A DNA stretch of 64,000 nucleotides from Candidatus Dietzia intestinigallinarum (GCA_019119875.1 DWWG01000234.1:1-64000); one strand, 5' to 3'; shown: positions 18,275 to 27,001, counted from the first letter of the stretch. Numbers and translations are program-made. The notes: generated by a model not told the origin, from the sequence alone.

Positions 18275-19069
18275 ATGCGTCTCGCCCGTATCGCCCATCC
18301 GCAGGGATTCGCCTTCGTCGAGGTCCGCGGGGATGTCTCGGATCCGTCCTCGCTGACGTGCGCGGAGATCTCCGAGCACCCCTTCGGCACCCCTGAGTTC
18401 ACCGGTCGCGAATGGCCGCTCTCCGACGTCCGCCTGCTGGCACCGATCCTGGCCTCCAAGGTGGTGTGCGTCGGTAAGAACTACGCCGAACACGCGGCCG
18501 AGATGGGGTCGAAGGCTCCGGAGGAGCCGCTGATCTTCCTCAAGCCCAACACGTCGGTGGTCGGCCCGGAGGCGGCGATCGCGTATCCGCCGAGTTCGGA
18601 GCGAGTGGACTACGAGGGCGAGCTCGCGGTGGTGATCGGCCAGCCGTGCCGCGACGTCGCCGCGGCACGCGCCCACGAGGTGATTCTGGGCTACACCTGC
18701 GCGAACGATGTGACCGCGCGCGACCAGCAGCAGTCGGACGGGCAGTGGACCCGGGGCAAGGGGTACGACACGTTCTGCCCCCTCGGCCCGTGGATCGTCA
18801 CCGATCTCGATCCCAACGGTCTCGACGTGCGCACCACGCTCACGCACGAGGACGGCAGTTCCGAGCTGCGCCAGGACGGCAACACCTCGCAGTTCATGCA
18901 CACCGTCGGCGAGATCGTCGAGTACGTCAGCAGGGTCATGACCCTGCTGCCCGGTGATGTGCTGCTCACCGGCACCCCCGCCGGTGTCGGCCCGATGGTC
19001 CCGGGTGACCGTGTGACGGTCGAGATCGAGGGGATCGGCTCGCTCAGCAACCCGGTGGTCGACAGATAG
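18275..19069 (+). CDS. Fumarylacetoacetate hydrolase family protein (Rv2993c-type)
   Basis: The 264-residue product has the FAH fold. A small N-terminal domain is followed by KVVCVGKNYAEHAAEMG, the metal-binding E-x-E (DYEGELAVVIG), GYTCANDVTARDQQ and the C-terminal LLTGTPAGVGPM loop. Members cleave or isomerise 2-hydroxyhepta-2,4-dienedioate-like compounds or act as oxaloacetate decarboxylase or acylpyruvase; which of these applies cannot be read from the sequence. No aromatic catabolic genes lie nearby. The position before gltX matches M. tuberculosis Rv2993c. There is no ribosome site; the -10 hexamer at 18263 suggests a leaderless message. Confidence 0.88.
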   Translation: MRLARIAHPQGFAFVEVRGDVSDPSSLTCAEISEHPFGTPEFTGREWPLSDVRLLAPILASKVVCVGKNYAEHAAEMGSKAPEEPLIFLKPNTSVVGPEAAIAYPPSSERVDYEGELAVVIGQPCRDVAAARAHEVILGYTCANDVTARDQQQSDGQWTRGKGYDTFCPLGPWIVTDLDPNGLDVRTTLTHEDGSSELRQDGNTSQFMHTVGEIVEYVSRVMTLLPGDVLLTGTPAGVGPMVPGDRVTVEIEGIGSLSNPVVDR

Positions 19070-19091
19070 CCACCTCCGGCCGGTCGCCGGT

Positions 19092-20222
19092 TCACGAGGC
19101 GTTGAACGCCTTGAGGACCGTCCGGAGCTTGGCCGCGGTCTCGGCCACCTCGTCGTCGGGATCGGAGTCGGCCACCAGGCCGCCCCCCGCCCAGGCGAGG
19201 GCGCCGGTCCGCTCTGCGTCGATCTCGGCGCACCGGATCGAGACCATCCAGTCGCCGTCCCCGTCCGCATCGGCCCACCCCACGGCCCCGGCGTAGAAGC
19301 CACGTGGGCCCTCGATGCCGGCGATGAGCCGTCTGGCCTCGTCGGTGGGGGTACCGCAGATGGCCGGGGTCGGGTGCACGGCGAGCGCGAGATCCAGCGC
19401 CGTCGTGCGCGGGTCCGAGATCCGACCGCGGATGTGGGTCCCCAGGTGCCACATCTCCCGTGTGGAGGTCAGGGAGGGATGTTCGGGAATCCGGAGGTCC
19501 TCGCAGAGCGGGGCCAGCGCCGCGGCGATCGAATCCACGACGAACGCGTGCTCGAACGCGTCCTTGCCGGACTCGCGCAGGGCCCGGGCGGACGCCTGGT
19601 CGGTGGCGGGATCGGCGTCACGCGGTGCCGACCCGGCCAGCGGATGGCATTCGACGACGTCCCCGCGCCGCCGTACGAGCAGCTCGGGGCTCGAGCCCAC
19701 CAGAACCCGCCCGGTGTAGTGGCCGCCCGCGGGGGAGAGGTCGACGAGGAATCCGTCGGCCGCGGGGCTGGAGTCGATGAGCGTGGCGCACACCGCGTGG
19801 GGATCGATCGGCTCGTCGGCGACCAGTCTGACGGCGCGGGCCAGCACGACCTTGCCCACCCCTCCTGCTCTGATACCCCTGAGTGCGGTGGTGACCCGTG
19901 CGCGGTGCTCGTCCGGGGACGGGATCTCCTCGGCGACGCGGGCCGAGGTCCGGATACCGCGGAAGTAGGCGGGGGGCTCGAGCGGACCGTCGGTGCGGAC
20001 GATCACCTCGGGCTCCACGAGAGCCGCGGGGGCATCGGGTTCGAACCCGACGGCCCCCACGACCAGGTCGCATTCGCCTGCGCGCAGCGCCAGAGCCGCG
20101 TCCGCGGGGTCGGGGTACGCGCGGGCGACGCCCTGCGTGCGGACCGACCCCGTGGGCCGGGAGAGCAGGAAATCCGGGGCGGTGACCGGTCGGCGAACGT
20201 CGGGGTGCTTCCCTGACGACAC
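19092..20222 (-). CDS. Isochorismate synthase
   Basis: A 376-residue chorismate-binding enzyme. Isochorismate synthase features are [12 protein letters not shown], the Glu-rich substrate block [30 protein letters not shown], and the C-terminal [12 protein letters not shown] and [17 protein letters not shown] segments typical of MenF/EntC/DhbC rather than of anthranilate or aminodeoxychorismate synthase. It feeds menaquinone or a siderophore; no other men or ent gene is in the window, so the pathway is undecided, though menaquinone is the general need of this order. The GTG at 20222 is preceded by GAGGGAGG, a good ribosome site, and trims about 70 spurious residues from the longest frame, which would overlap the gltX promoter. 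Confidence 0.88.
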   Translation of the reverse strand: MSSGKHPDVRRPVTAPDFLLSRPTGSVRTQGVARAYPDPADAALALRAGECDLVVGAVGFEPDAPAALVEPEVIVRTDGPLEPPAYFRGIRTSARVAEEIPSPDEHRARVTTALRGIRAGGVGKVVLARAVRLVADEPIDPHAVCATLIDSSPAADGFLVDLSPAGGHYTGRVLVGSSPELLVRRRGDVVECHPLAGSAPRDADPATDQASARALRESGKDAFEHAFVVDSIAAALAPLCEDLRIPEHPSLTSTREMWHLGTHIRGRISDPRTTALDLALAVHPTPAICGTPTDEARRLIAGIEGPRGFYAGAVGWADADGDGDWMVSIRCAEIDAERTGALAWAGGGLVADSDPDDEVAETAAKLRTVLKAFNAS

Positions 20223-20333
20223 GGCTCGCCTCCCTCGGTTCGGACATCTCGTGGCGCCACGCGGAGACGGCTCCCGCGAGTACCCGGTCGATCCTAGGCC
20301 GGTCCTCGAACGGGGGGTGAGCCGGGATCTCAC

Positions 20334-20339
20334 TAGGAT
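20334..20339 (+). promoter_or_regulatory. -10 hexamer of gltX (leaderless)
   Basis: TAGGAT is followed by seven bases and the ATG at 20347. An ATG at 20338 lies inside the hexamer and so is unlikely to be used. Confidence 0.55.
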
Positions 20340-20346
20340 GGTCGAC

Positions 20347-21831
20347 ATGACCGCCTCGAACGTTCGCGTCCGCTTCTGCCCCTCTCCGACCGGGACCCCC
20401 CACGTGGGACTCGTCCGCACCGCGCTGTTCAACTGGGCTCACGCCAGGCACACGGGCGGCACGTTCGTCTTCCGCATCGAGGACACCGACGCCGCACGGG
20501 ACTCGGAGGAGTCGTACCGGGCGCTCCTCGACGCCTTGCGGTGGCTGGGGCTGGACTGGGACGAGGGGCCCGAGGTGGGCGGACCGTACGCGCCGTACCG
20601 CCAGTCCGAGCGGCGTGACCTCCACCTGGATGTCGTGCGCAGGCTCGTCGAGGCAGGAGAGGCCTACGAGTCGTTCTCGACGGCGGAGGAGGTCGAGGCC
20701 CGGCACAAGGCGGCCGGACGTGACCCCAAGCTCGGATACGACGGATTCGACCGGGATCTCACCGAGGAGCAGAAGCAGGCCTTCCGTGACGAGGGCCGCG
20801 GCGCGGTGATCCGTCTGCGGATGCCGGACGAGGACATCTCCTGGGACGACCTCGTCCGCGGCGAGACAGTCTTCAAGGCCGGCACGGTCCCGGACTTCGC
20901 CCTGACCCGCGCCAACGGGATCCCGCTCTACACACTCGTCAACCCGGTGGACGATGCGCTGATGAAGATCACGCACGTGCTCCGCGGCGAGGATCTGCTC
21001 AGCTCCACCCCGCGGCAGATCGCCCTGTACCGCGCGATGCAGCGGATCGGTGTGGCCGACGCGGTCCCCGAGTTCGGGCATCTGCCGTTCGTGATGGGCG
21101 AGGGCAACAAGAAGATGTCCAAGCGCGATCCGCAGTCGGACCTGTTCCTGCACCGCGAGCGTGGCATGCTCCCCGAGGGGCTGCTCAACTACCTGGCGCT
21201 GCTCGGCTGGGGACTCTCGGAGGACCGGGACGTGTTCTCGCTCCGGGAGATGGTCGAGGCGTTCGACGTCCGTCAGGTCAACGCCAACCCGGCGAGGTTC
21301 GACCAGAAGAAGGCCGATGCGATCAACGCCGAGCACATCCGGCAGCTGCCGGCCGAGGAGTTCGCGCGCCGGCTGCGTGAGTATCTGGTGTCCCACCCCG
21401 CCGAGGACGGTCTCACCTTCCCGGAGAGCCTCGACGGAGAGCGCTGGGCGGCCACGGCCGAGCTGCTCCAGACCCGCATCGTCGTGCTGTCCGACGCCTG
21501 GGATCTCATCCGGTTCCTCGTGGTGGACGAGGCGGACTTCACCGTCGACCCGAAGTCGGCGTCGAAGAACCTCAAGCCCGAAGCCCGGGAGGTCGTGGAC
21601 GCGGCCGTAGCGGCATTGGAGGGACTCGGGGAGTGGACCACGCCCGCCATCGAGGCCGCGCTCTCCGGCGCTCTGGTGGAGGATCTGGGCATCAAACCGC
21701 GTAAGGCCTACGGTCCGGTGCGTGTGGCGGTGACCGGTTCGCACATCTCGCCGCCGCTTTTCGAGTCGCTCGAACTGCTGGGTCGCGAGGCCACGCTCGC
21801 GCGTTTGAAGGCCGCCCCGATCGCGGATTGA
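20347..21831 (+). CDS. gltX: Glutamyl-tRNA synthetase
   Basis: Class I synthetase of 494 residues, attaching Glu to tRNA-Glu. The HIGH-type motif is [17 protein letters not shown] near residue 13-29 and the KMSKS-type loop is [12 protein letters not shown] near 255-266. Because actinobacteria usually lack glutaminyl-tRNA synthetase, the enzyme is expected also to charge tRNA-Gln for the GatCAB amidotransferase; this is inference from the lineage. Fittingly, tRNA-Gln and tRNA-Glu genes follow immediately. The start at 20347 gives the usual N-terminus ([16 protein letters not shown]) and sits seven bases after a -10 hexamer; a start at 20338 would add three residues. Confidence 0.96.
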   Translation: MTASNVRVRFCPSPTGTPHVGLVRTALFNWAHARHTGGTFVFRIEDTDAARDSEESYRALLDALRWLGLDWDEGPEVGGPYAPYRQSERRDLHLDVVRRLVEAGEAYESFSTAEEVEARHKAAGRDPKLGYDGFDRDLTEEQKQAFRDEGRGAVIRLRMPDEDISWDDLVRGETVFKAGTVPDFALTRANGIPLYTLVNPVDDALMKITHVLRGEDLLSSTPRQIALYRAMQRIGVADAVPEFGHLPFVMGEGNKKMSKRDPQSDLFLHRERGMLPEGLLNYLALLGWGLSEDRDVFSLREMVEAFDVRQVNANPARFDQKKADAINAEHIRQLPAEEFARRLREYLVSHPAEDGLTFPESLDGERWAATAELLQTRIVVLSDAWDLIRFLVVDEADFTVDPKSASKNLKPEAREVVDAAVAALEGLGEWTTPAIEAALSGALVEDLGIKPRKAYGPVRVAVTGSHISPPLFESLELLGREATLARLKAAPIAD

Positions 21832-21840
21832 CCAGGCGAT

Positions 21841-21870
21841 TTGCTATTCACTCTCGAAGTTCTGTAATCT
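21841..21870 (+). promoter_or_regulatory. Promoter of tRNA-Gln
   Basis: TTGCTA (21841-21846) and TAATCT (21865-21870) are 18 bases apart and lie about 40 bases upstream of the tRNA. The region also contains nested inverted repeats, TATTCACT with AGTGAATA (21845-21852, 21899-21906) and CTCGAAG with CTTCGAG (21853-21859, 21871-21877), which could fold gltX readthrough RNA or the tRNA 5' leader. Confidence 0.5.
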
Positions 21871-21910
21871 CTTCGAGGCTGCCGAAGAGCGGCGGAGAAG
21901 TGAATAACAG

Positions 21911-21982
21911 TGGCCTATGGTGTAATTGGCAACACAGCTGATTCTGGTTCAGTCGTTCTAGGTTCGAGTCCTGGTAGGCCAG
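21911..21982 (+). tRNA. tRNA-Gln (anticodon CTG)
   Basis: A full cloverleaf can be drawn: acceptor TGGCCTA/TAGGCCA, D stem GTGT/ACAC, anticodon stem GCTGA/TCAGT with loop TTCTGGT giving anticodon CTG, and T stem CTAGG/CCTGG with TTCGAGT loop. Discriminator is G. CCA is not encoded. It lies 79 bases after gltX. Confidence 0.95.
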
Positions 21983-22038
21983 CTGAGCGCTCTGCGGAGC
22001 GTTCACGCGTGCGGGTCCCTCGCGGGTCCCGTGTTCTG

Positions 22039-22111
22039 GCCCCCGTCGTCTAGCGGCCTAGGACGCCGCCCTCTCACGGCGGTAGCGTGGGTTCGAATCC
22101 CATCGGGGGTA
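22039..22111 (+). tRNA. tRNA-Glu (anticodon CTC), copy 1
   Basis: The acceptor stem is GCCCCCG/CGGGGGT with a terminal G-U pair. The anticodon stem CCGCC/GGCGG holds the loop CTCTCAC, giving anticodon CTC, and the T arm reads GTGGGTTCGAATCCCAT. It is 56 bases after tRNA-Gln. A second copy differing at one base is at 24531. Confidence 0.95.
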
Positions 22112-22120
22112 CAACAGATC

Positions 22121-22150
22121 GGGCGCCCGGAGCATGTGCTCCGGGCGCCC
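22121..22150. terminator. Bidirectional terminator after tRNA-Glu copy 1
   Basis: A perfect 14-bp stem (GGGCGCCCGGAGCA at 22121-22134 with its complement at 22137-22150) lies between the tRNA and the convergent MFS gene. Confidence 0.75.
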
Positions 22151-22177
22151 GTCTCGTTGCCGTCGCGGCCCGCCGTG

Positions 22178-23752
22178 CTAGTCGATCGTCTCCTTGAGCT
22201 TGTCCTCACGGAGGAAGACCAGCATCACCGTCGCGACGAGGATCAACGGCACCACCACGTGGTAGATCGGGACGAGTGCGTCGTTGTACGCGCCGACGAT
22301 CGCATCGTGCAGGGGTCCGGGCAGCCCGGCGAGGATCTCGGGACTCATCGAGTTCGCGGCACCGGACCCGTTGGCGAAGCCCGCGGCGACCTCCGCGCCC
22401 TCCGGGCCCATCTCCCGGGCCGCGGCGGGGATACGCTCACCCATGAGGTCGGCGAGCCGGCTGACGAAGACCGATCCCACGATCGCCGAGCCCAGCGTGC
22501 CGCCGATCTGGCGGAAGAAGTTGTTGGACGCGGTGGCGGTCCCGACCATGCTGATGGGGAACGAGTTCTGCACGATAAGCACCAGCAGTTGCATGCACAG
22601 GCCGAGCCCGAACCCGAACACGAACAGGACCACTCCGAGGTGCAGGAGGGTGTCCTCGGCGCGCAGGGAGCCGATCAGCCACAGCCCCACGGCCATGACG
22701 ACCGAGCCGACGACGGGGTACCACTTGTAGCGGCCGGTACGGCTGACGATGTTGCCCACGACGATCGACGTGCCCATCATCCCGGCCATCATCGGGGTCA
22801 TCATGAGACCGGCGGCGGTGGGGCTGAGGCCGTGGACCATCTGGATGTAGGTGGGCAGATAGGCGATACATCCGAACATGGCGACGCCGATGATGAGCCC
22901 GGCCGCCGTGGACAGGGTGAAGTTGCGCTGGCGGAACAGGGCCATGGGGATCAGCGGATCGGCGGCGCGCAGTTCGACGAGGACGAACGCGAGCGCACAC
23001 ACGAGGAACAGTGCACCCAGGGCGAAGATCACCGGGTCGGTCCACTCGTAGCGATGGCCGCCCCACGAGGAGAGCAGGATGAGCGCGGTGGTGCCGGTGG
23101 CCATGAGTATCGTGCCGGCCCAGTCTGTCCGTCGGCCGGCGCCGCGGCGGGGCAGGTGGAGGAAGGCCACGGCCACGACCAGCGCGAGGAGGCAGACCGG
23201 GAGGTTGAACCACAGTGCCCAACGCCAGCCTGGCCCCTCGGTGAAGAACCCGCCGAGGAGCGGGCCCAGGACGGAGGAGAGCCCGAAGACGGCACCCATG
23301 ACGCCCATGTAACGGCCACGCTGGCGGGCGGGGACCACGTCAGCGACGATCGCCTGGGACAGGACCATGAGACCGCCGCCGCCCAGTCCCTGAACGGCGC
23401 GCGCCACGATGAGCAGATCGATGTTCCAGGACAGCGCGCCGAGGAGGGACCCGGCGGAGAACAACAGGATCGCTGTCACGAACAGCGGTTTGCGGCCGAT
23501 CTGGTCGCCGAGCTTGCCGTAGACGGGAAGGCCGATGGTCATGGTGAGCAGGTAGACGGTGATGACCCAGCTCATGCGGTCGACTCCGCCGAGGTCGGCC
23601 ACGATGGTCGGCAGCGCGGTGGAGAAGATCATCTGTCCGAGCGACACGATGAGCATGCCGAGAAGAAGTGAGGTGAACACCAGTGGGACGTTGTGCCCCT
23701 CGGGTGCCGGCGTGGCTTCTTCCGCCGTCGAGCGGGTGGTGGTTTCTGTCAT
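22178..23752 (-). CDS. MFS drug exporter, DHA2 (EmrB/QacA) family, 14 helices
   Basis: The 524-residue protein has 14 predicted membrane helices and the motifs of proton-driven multidrug exporters. Motif A is GKLGDQIGRKPLFVTA after helix 2, motif B is around LIVARAVQGLGGGGLM, and motif C is in helix 5 (VFGLSSVLGPLLGGFF). It ends with a short Lys/Glu-rich cytoplasmic tail. The substrate cannot be predicted. The ATG at 23752 has AGGGAG six bases upstream; it overlaps the stop of the TetR gene by four bases (ATGA), so the two are one operon and the TetR protein is its likely regulator. The pair has no counterpart at this place in M. tuberculosis and is flanked by two tRNA-Glu genes. Confidence 0.93.
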   Translation of the reverse strand: MTETTTRSTAEEATPAPEGHNVPLVFTSLLLGMLIVSLGQMIFSTALPTIVADLGGVDRMSWVITVYLLTMTIGLPVYGKLGDQIGRKPLFVTAILLFSAGSLLGALSWNIDLLIVARAVQGLGGGGLMVLSQAIVADVVPARQRGRYMGVMGAVFGLSSVLGPLLGGFFTEGPGWRWALWFNLPVCLLALVVAVAFLHLPRRGAGRRTDWAGTILMATGTTALILLSSWGGHRYEWTDPVIFALGALFLVCALAFVLVELRAADPLIPMALFRQRNFTLSTAAGLIIGVAMFGCIAYLPTYIQMVHGLSPTAAGLMMTPMMAGMMGTSIVVGNIVSRTGRYKWYPVVGSVVMAVGLWLIGSLRAEDTLLHLGVVLFVFGFGLGLCMQLLVLIVQNSFPISMVGTATASNNFFRQIGGTLGSAIVGSVFVSRLADLMGERIPAAAREMGPEGAEVAAGFANGSGAANSMSPEILAGLPGPLHDAIVGAYNDALVPIYHVVVPLILVATVMLVFLREDKLKETID

Positions 23753-24417
23753 GAGGGGCTCCCTGAAGGCGTGGTGACGAGAAGTGCGAGCTGGCCGAGG
23801 GCGGTTGCGCACTCGTCGCCCAGGTCGGCGAAGGCTGCGTGTTCGCGGGCGAGCCACGTGGACAGACCCAGGTTCACAGAGGCGGCGACCAGTGCCACGC
23901 AGGCGCGGGCCTCGGCCTCGACGGGGACACAGGTGAGCCGTCGGAGTGACGGGTGGTTCCCGAAATGGTCGGTGAGTATGCCCACCAGCCGGAGCTGGAA
24001 GCGTGAGGAGGCGGTCATCCGTGCAGCCGCGAGATCGGGGTGGCCGCAGGATATCGAGCGACGACGCTGCAGGAGGACCGCGGTCTGGGTGTCGTCAGCC
24101 GTGCGGGCATCGGCGAACGCCGAGAGGAACAGGTCGAGCAGGGCCCGTGGGACGTCGGGGTCGGCGCGGTCGAGGAACTCTGCTAGCGCGGCTGCGGGGA
24201 CGTCCTCGGGGGTCGTGCCGATCACCGCGGCCTCCTTGGAGGCGACGTAGTTGAAGAAGGTGCGCTTGGACACCTCGGCCTCTGCGCAGATCTGGTCGAC
24301 AGTGACCTCGTCGTAGCCGTGCTCGAGAACCAGTGCTGTGGCGGCGTATTCGATGGCGACCTTCGTGGCGCGCCGTTTGCGTTCTCGCAGTGGCTCGGTG
24401 TCGAGGGGGGAAGTCAT
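23749..24417 (-). CDS. TetR family transcriptional regulator
   Basis: The 222-residue protein carries a TetR helix-turn-helix at about 12-58 (ERKRRATKVAIEYAA, then YDEVTVDQICAEAEVSKRTF and FNYVASKEAAV) and a divergent helical ligand domain. It is upstream of, and overlaps, the MFS gene, as is common for local drug-responsive repressors, so autoregulation of the pair is likely. The ATG at 24417 is chosen because an upstream in-frame ATG at 24453 would place the start inside the repeat-rich promoter region. Function as repressor is inferred from the context. Confidence 0.9.
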   Translation of the reverse strand: MTSPLDTEPLRERKRRATKVAIEYAATALVLEHGYDEVTVDQICAEAEVSKRTFFNYVASKEAAVIGTTPEDVPAAALAEFLDRADPDVPRALLDLFLSAFADARTADDTQTAVLLQRRRSISCGHPDLAAARMTASSRFQLRLVGILTDHFGNHPSLRRLTCVPVEAEARACVALVAASVNLGLSTWLAREHAAFADLGDECATALGQLALLVTTPSGSPS

Positions 24418-24441
24418 GCGGGAAGAGTATCCGAAAAAGTA

Positions 24442-24467
24442 CACCGAGTGCATATTTGCACCGAGTG
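24442..24467. promoter_or_regulatory. Candidate TetR operator
   Basis: Between the TetR gene and tRNA-Glu copy 2 are two direct copies of CACCGAGTG (24442-24450, 24459-24467), 17 bases apart. Where they meet, the sequence reads GTGCATATTTGCAC, an inverted repeat with a 4-base AT spacer. It lies 25-50 bases upstream of the TetR start. Confidence 0.55.
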
Positions 24468-24487
24468 AAACCTGTCACCGGGACGAT

Positions 24488-24517
24488 TTGTGATGCCGCG
24501 CCGGGTCTGCATATAGT
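24488..24517 (+). promoter_or_regulatory. Promoter of tRNA-Glu copy 2
   Basis: TTGTGA (24488-24493) and TATAGT (24512-24517) are 18 bases apart; the -10 ends 13 bases before the tRNA. Confidence 0.6.
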
Positions 24518-24530
24518 TGACGGGCAACAG

Positions 24531-24603
24531 GCCCCCGTCGTCTAGTGGCCTAGGACGCCGCCCTCTCACGGCGGTAGCGTGGGTTCGAATCCCATCGGGG
24601 GTA
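24531..24603 (+). tRNA. tRNA-Glu (anticodon CTC), copy 2
   Basis: Identical to the copy at 22039 except for one D-loop base (TAGTGG instead of TAGCGG). Anticodon CTC, 73 bases with discriminator A. It has its own promoter and a strong terminator. Confidence 0.95.
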
Positions 24604-24611
24604 CCAGGGAG

Positions 24612-24654
24612 ATGTCCCGGCTCATCGAGATCGATGAGCCGGGACATTTTATTT
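24612..24654 (+). terminator. Terminator after tRNA-Glu copy 2
   Basis: A perfect 17-bp stem (24612-24628 with 24631-24647) followed by TTTATTT. Only two bases separate the arms, so the innermost pairs probably open as the loop. Confidence 0.9.
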
Positions 24655-24758
24655 GCGTCGGACCAGCCCTCCGGTGGGCTCGTCGCTCTTTCCCTTCGCC
24701 GGTCCACGTCGTGATCGGCCGGGACCGGACCCGCGGCGCGGCCGGGGTGAGGTCGGGG

Positions 24759-25460
24759 TCAGAGCCGCTTGTGGATGGCGTCGGCCGCGGCGAGCAGGTC
24801 GGTGGCCCATCGGGCACCCGGCCGCCGGCCGATGCGGTCCACGGGGCCGGAGACGGAGATCGCCGCCACGACGTTGCCCGCGGAATCGCGGATCGGCGCG
24901 GAGATGGACGCGACGCCGGGTTCGCGTTCGGCCACTGATTGGGCCCAGCCCCGGCGCCGGATCTCGGCCAACTGGCGTTCGGTGTAGGTCGCGTCGAAGA
25001 GGAGCGCGCGCTGGGTCGCCGCGTCCGCCCAGGCGGCCAGGACCTTGGCGCCCGAGCCGCGACTCATGGGCAGCGCCGCTCCGACGGGTACCGTGTCACG
25101 CAGGCCGGTGAGGGGTTCGGCAGAGGCCACGCACACGCGGCGATCGCCGTCCCGGCGGTACACCTGAACGCTCTCGTCCGTGACCTCGCGCAGTCGGGGC
25201 AGGACTGATGCGGCGGCGTCGGCGAGGGCGTCCGGAACACCCGCCGCGAGCTTGGCCAGCCCGGGGCCCAGGCTCCAGACGCCGGCATGGTCCCGGGCGA
25301 GCAACTGGTGCGTCTCCAGTCCCACCGCGAGCCGGTGGGCGGTCGCCCGGGGCAGCCCGGTGCGCTCGCAGAGCTCCGACAACACGCACGGCTGCTTTGC
25401 CACGGCATGGAGCACCGTCATTGCTTTGTCGAGGACCCCGATCCCGCTATACTGTCTCAC
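24759..25460 (-). CDS. ltbR: IclR family regulator, LtbR-like
   Basis: The 233-residue protein has the IclR winged helix at the N-terminus ([40 protein letters not shown]) and the IclR effector domain ([33 protein letters not shown] split over 110-145). In C. glutamicum the divergent IclR protein LtbR represses leuCD and leuB and the trp operon; M. tuberculosis Rv2989 sits in the same place. The GTG at 25460 is preferred because TATAGT lies six bases upstream, the leaderless pattern; an ATG at 25496 would add 12 residues but would start inside the divergent leader frame. Its coding start overlaps one GTGAGA operator-like half-site. Confidence 0.87.
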   Translation of the reverse strand: MRQYSGIGVLDKAMTVLHAVAKQPCVLSELCERTGLPRATAHRLAVGLETHQLLARDHAGVWSLGPGLAKLAAGVPDALADAAASVLPRLREVTDESVQVYRRDGDRRVCVASAEPLTGLRDTVPVGAALPMSRGSGAKVLAAWADAATQRALLFDATYTERQLAEIRRRGWAQSVAEREPGVASISAPIRDSAGNVVAAISVSGPVDRIGRRPGARWATDLLAAADAIHKRL

Positions 25461-25490
25461 AGTTCGACTATAGCGTCCTACATGGTGAGA
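25448..25490. promoter_or_regulatory. Divergent ltbR/leuC promoter-operator region
   Basis: TATAGT for the regulator (minus strand, 25467-25472) and TATAGC for leuC (25469-25474) overlap on one CTATAG palindrome. A second plus-strand -10, TATACT (25448-25453), has TTGTCG 16 bases upstream. GTGAGA, the core of the published LtbR motif CA(T/C)ATAGTG(A/G)GA, occurs on the minus strand at 25455-25460 and on the plus strand at 25485-25490; the latter matches 9 of 12 positions (TACATGGTGAGA). Confidence 0.6.
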
Positions 25491-25532
25491 ATCCATCGTT
25501 TACTTGCCGGGGATGTGGACTGGGAGGCGTGA
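25482..25532 (+). CDS. Putative leuC leader peptide
   Basis: A 16-codon frame encodes [16 protein letters not shown] and starts seven bases after a TATAGC hexamer. It contains Val, Ile, Leu (the rare TTA codon), Leu and Val, and its TGA overlaps the leuC ATG (TGATG), so leuC translation could be coupled to it. There is no room for a terminator, so a mechanism, if any, would differ from classical attenuation. No protein-level evidence. Confidence 0.45.
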   Translation: MVRIHRLLAGDVDWEA

Positions 25533-26995
25533 TGAGCGAGACGGTGTCCGGCGGGCGGCCGCGGACCCTGGCCGAGAAGGTCTGGGACGACCACGTGGTC
25601 GCCAGGGGAGAGGGTGAGGGTGAGGCCAGGCAGCCCGATCTCATCTTCATCGACCTGCACCTCATCCACGAGGTGACGAGCCCGCAGGCTTTCGAGGGCC
25701 TGCGCCTGGCCGGCCGGCAGCTCCGCCGGCCCGATCTCACGCTGGCGACCGAGGACCACAACGTGCCCACCGACATCGCCGGCGGTGCGGTCAACCTCAT
25801 CGCCGACCAGACCTCGCGCACGCAGATCGAGACCCTGCGCCGCAACTGTGAGGAGTTCGGTGTGCGTCTCTACCCGATGGGCGACATCGAGCAGGGCATC
25901 GTCCACGTGGTGGGTCCACAGCTCGGCCTCACCCAGCCCGGGATGACCGTCGTCTGCGGCGACTCCCACACGTCCACGCACGGGGCCTTCGGCTCGATCG
26001 CCATGGGTATCGGCACCTCCGAGGTGGAGCACGTCATGGCCACCCAGACCCTGTCGCTGCGTCCGTTCAAGACCATGGCGGTCACGGTCACCGGCGAGCT
26101 CCAGCCCGGTGTCACGGCCAAGGACCTGATCCTCGCCGTGATCGCCCAGATCGGGACCGGCGGCGGTCAGGGGCACATCATCGAGTACCGGGGCGAGGCC
26201 ATCTCCAAGCTCTCGATGGAGGCCCGCATGACCGTGTGCAACATGAGCATCGAGGCGGGGGCCCGCGCCGGGATGATCGCTCCCGACCAGACCACGTTCG
26301 ACTACCTCCGGGGCCGTCCGCACGCCCCGGCCGGTGCCGAGTGGGACGCGGCCGTCGAGTACTGGAGCAGCCTGCGGACCGACGACGACGCGGTGTTCGA
26401 CACGGAGGTCGTGATCGACGGCTCCGCACTGACGCCGTTCGTCACCTGGGGGACCAACCCCGGTCAGGGCGTGCCGCTGGGAGCGCAGGTGCCGGATCCG
26501 GAGTCGTTCACCGACGAGTCCGAGCGGATCGCCGCCGAGAGCGCACTGGAGTACATGGATCTGCGGGCGGGCACCCCGATACGGGAGGTTCCCGTCGACG
26601 TGGTGTTCGTCGGTTCCTGCACCAACGGGCGGATCGAGGATCTGCGCGAGGTGGCCGAGGTCGTCGAGGGCCGGAAGGTCGCCGACGACGTCCGAGTGCT
26701 GATCGTCCCCGGTTCGATGCGGGTGCGCGAGCAGGCCGAGGCCGAGGGGCTGGATCAGATCTTCACCGAGTTCGGCGCCGAGTGGCGTCAGCCGGGTTGC
26801 TCGATGTGCCTGGGGATGAACCCCGATTCCCTCGAGCCCGGGCAACGGTGCGCATCGACCTCCAACCGCAACTTCGAGGGACGCCAGGGCAAGGGTGCGC
26901 GCACCCACCTGGTCAGCCCGTCCGTCGCCGCCGCCACCGCCGTGCTCGGACGCTTCGCCTCACCCGCCGACCTCGAGCCCACGAAGGGGGCCTGA
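25532..26995 (+). CDS. leuC: Isopropylmalate isomerase, large subunit
   Basis: LeuC with LeuD interconverts 2- and 3-isopropylmalate using a [4Fe-4S] cluster. The 487-residue subunit has the aconitase-family blocks [20 protein letters not shown] and the cluster Cys at about 363 (SCTNGR) plus 423 and 426 (GCSMC). Other landmarks are ATEDHNVPT near the N-terminus and [14 protein letters not shown] near the end. The ATG at 25532 has GGGAGG seven bases upstream and overlaps the stop of the small frame before it. It is divergent from the LtbR-like regulator and followed six bases later by leuD. Confidence 0.97.
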   Translation: MSETVSGGRPRTLAEKVWDDHVVARGEGEGEARQPDLIFIDLHLIHEVTSPQAFEGLRLAGRQLRRPDLTLATEDHNVPTDIAGGAVNLIADQTSRTQIETLRRNCEEFGVRLYPMGDIEQGIVHVVGPQLGLTQPGMTVVCGDSHTSTHGAFGSIAMGIGTSEVEHVMATQTLSLRPFKTMAVTVTGELQPGVTAKDLILAVIAQIGTGGGQGHIIEYRGEAISKLSMEARMTVCNMSIEAGARAGMIAPDQTTFDYLRGRPHAPAGAEWDAAVEYWSSLRTDDDAVFDTEVVIDGSALTPFVTWGTNPGQGVPLGAQVPDPESFTDESERIAAESALEYMDLRAGTPIREVPVDVVFVGSCTNGRIEDLREVAEVVEGRKVADDVRVLIVPGSMRVREQAEAEGLDQIFTEFGAEWRQPGCSMCLGMNPDSLEPGQRCASTSNRNFEGRQGKGARTHLVSPSVAAATAVLGRFASPADLEPTKGA

Positions 26996-27001
26996 CACCT
27001 G

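Noticed and set aside
17468..19303. 611-codon minus-strand frame over the exonuclease and FAH genes
   Set aside because: Spans two well-supported plus-strand genes and the gap between them, with no domain of its own.
19618..21744. 708-codon minus-strand frame over gltX and part of the isochorismate synthase gene
   Set aside because: Shadow frame opposite gltX; amino acid composition is that of reversed high-GC codons.
22031..23671. 546-codon plus-strand frame over the MFS gene, beginning near tRNA-Glu
   Set aside because: His/Asp/Gly-rich mirror of the exporter; the minus strand encodes 14 membrane helices with family motifs.
23753..23857. N-terminal extension of the MFS exporter from 23857
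   Set aside because: The added 35 residues are Arg/Pro-rich and overlap the TetR coding region; the ATG at 23752 has a ribosome site and ATGA coupling.
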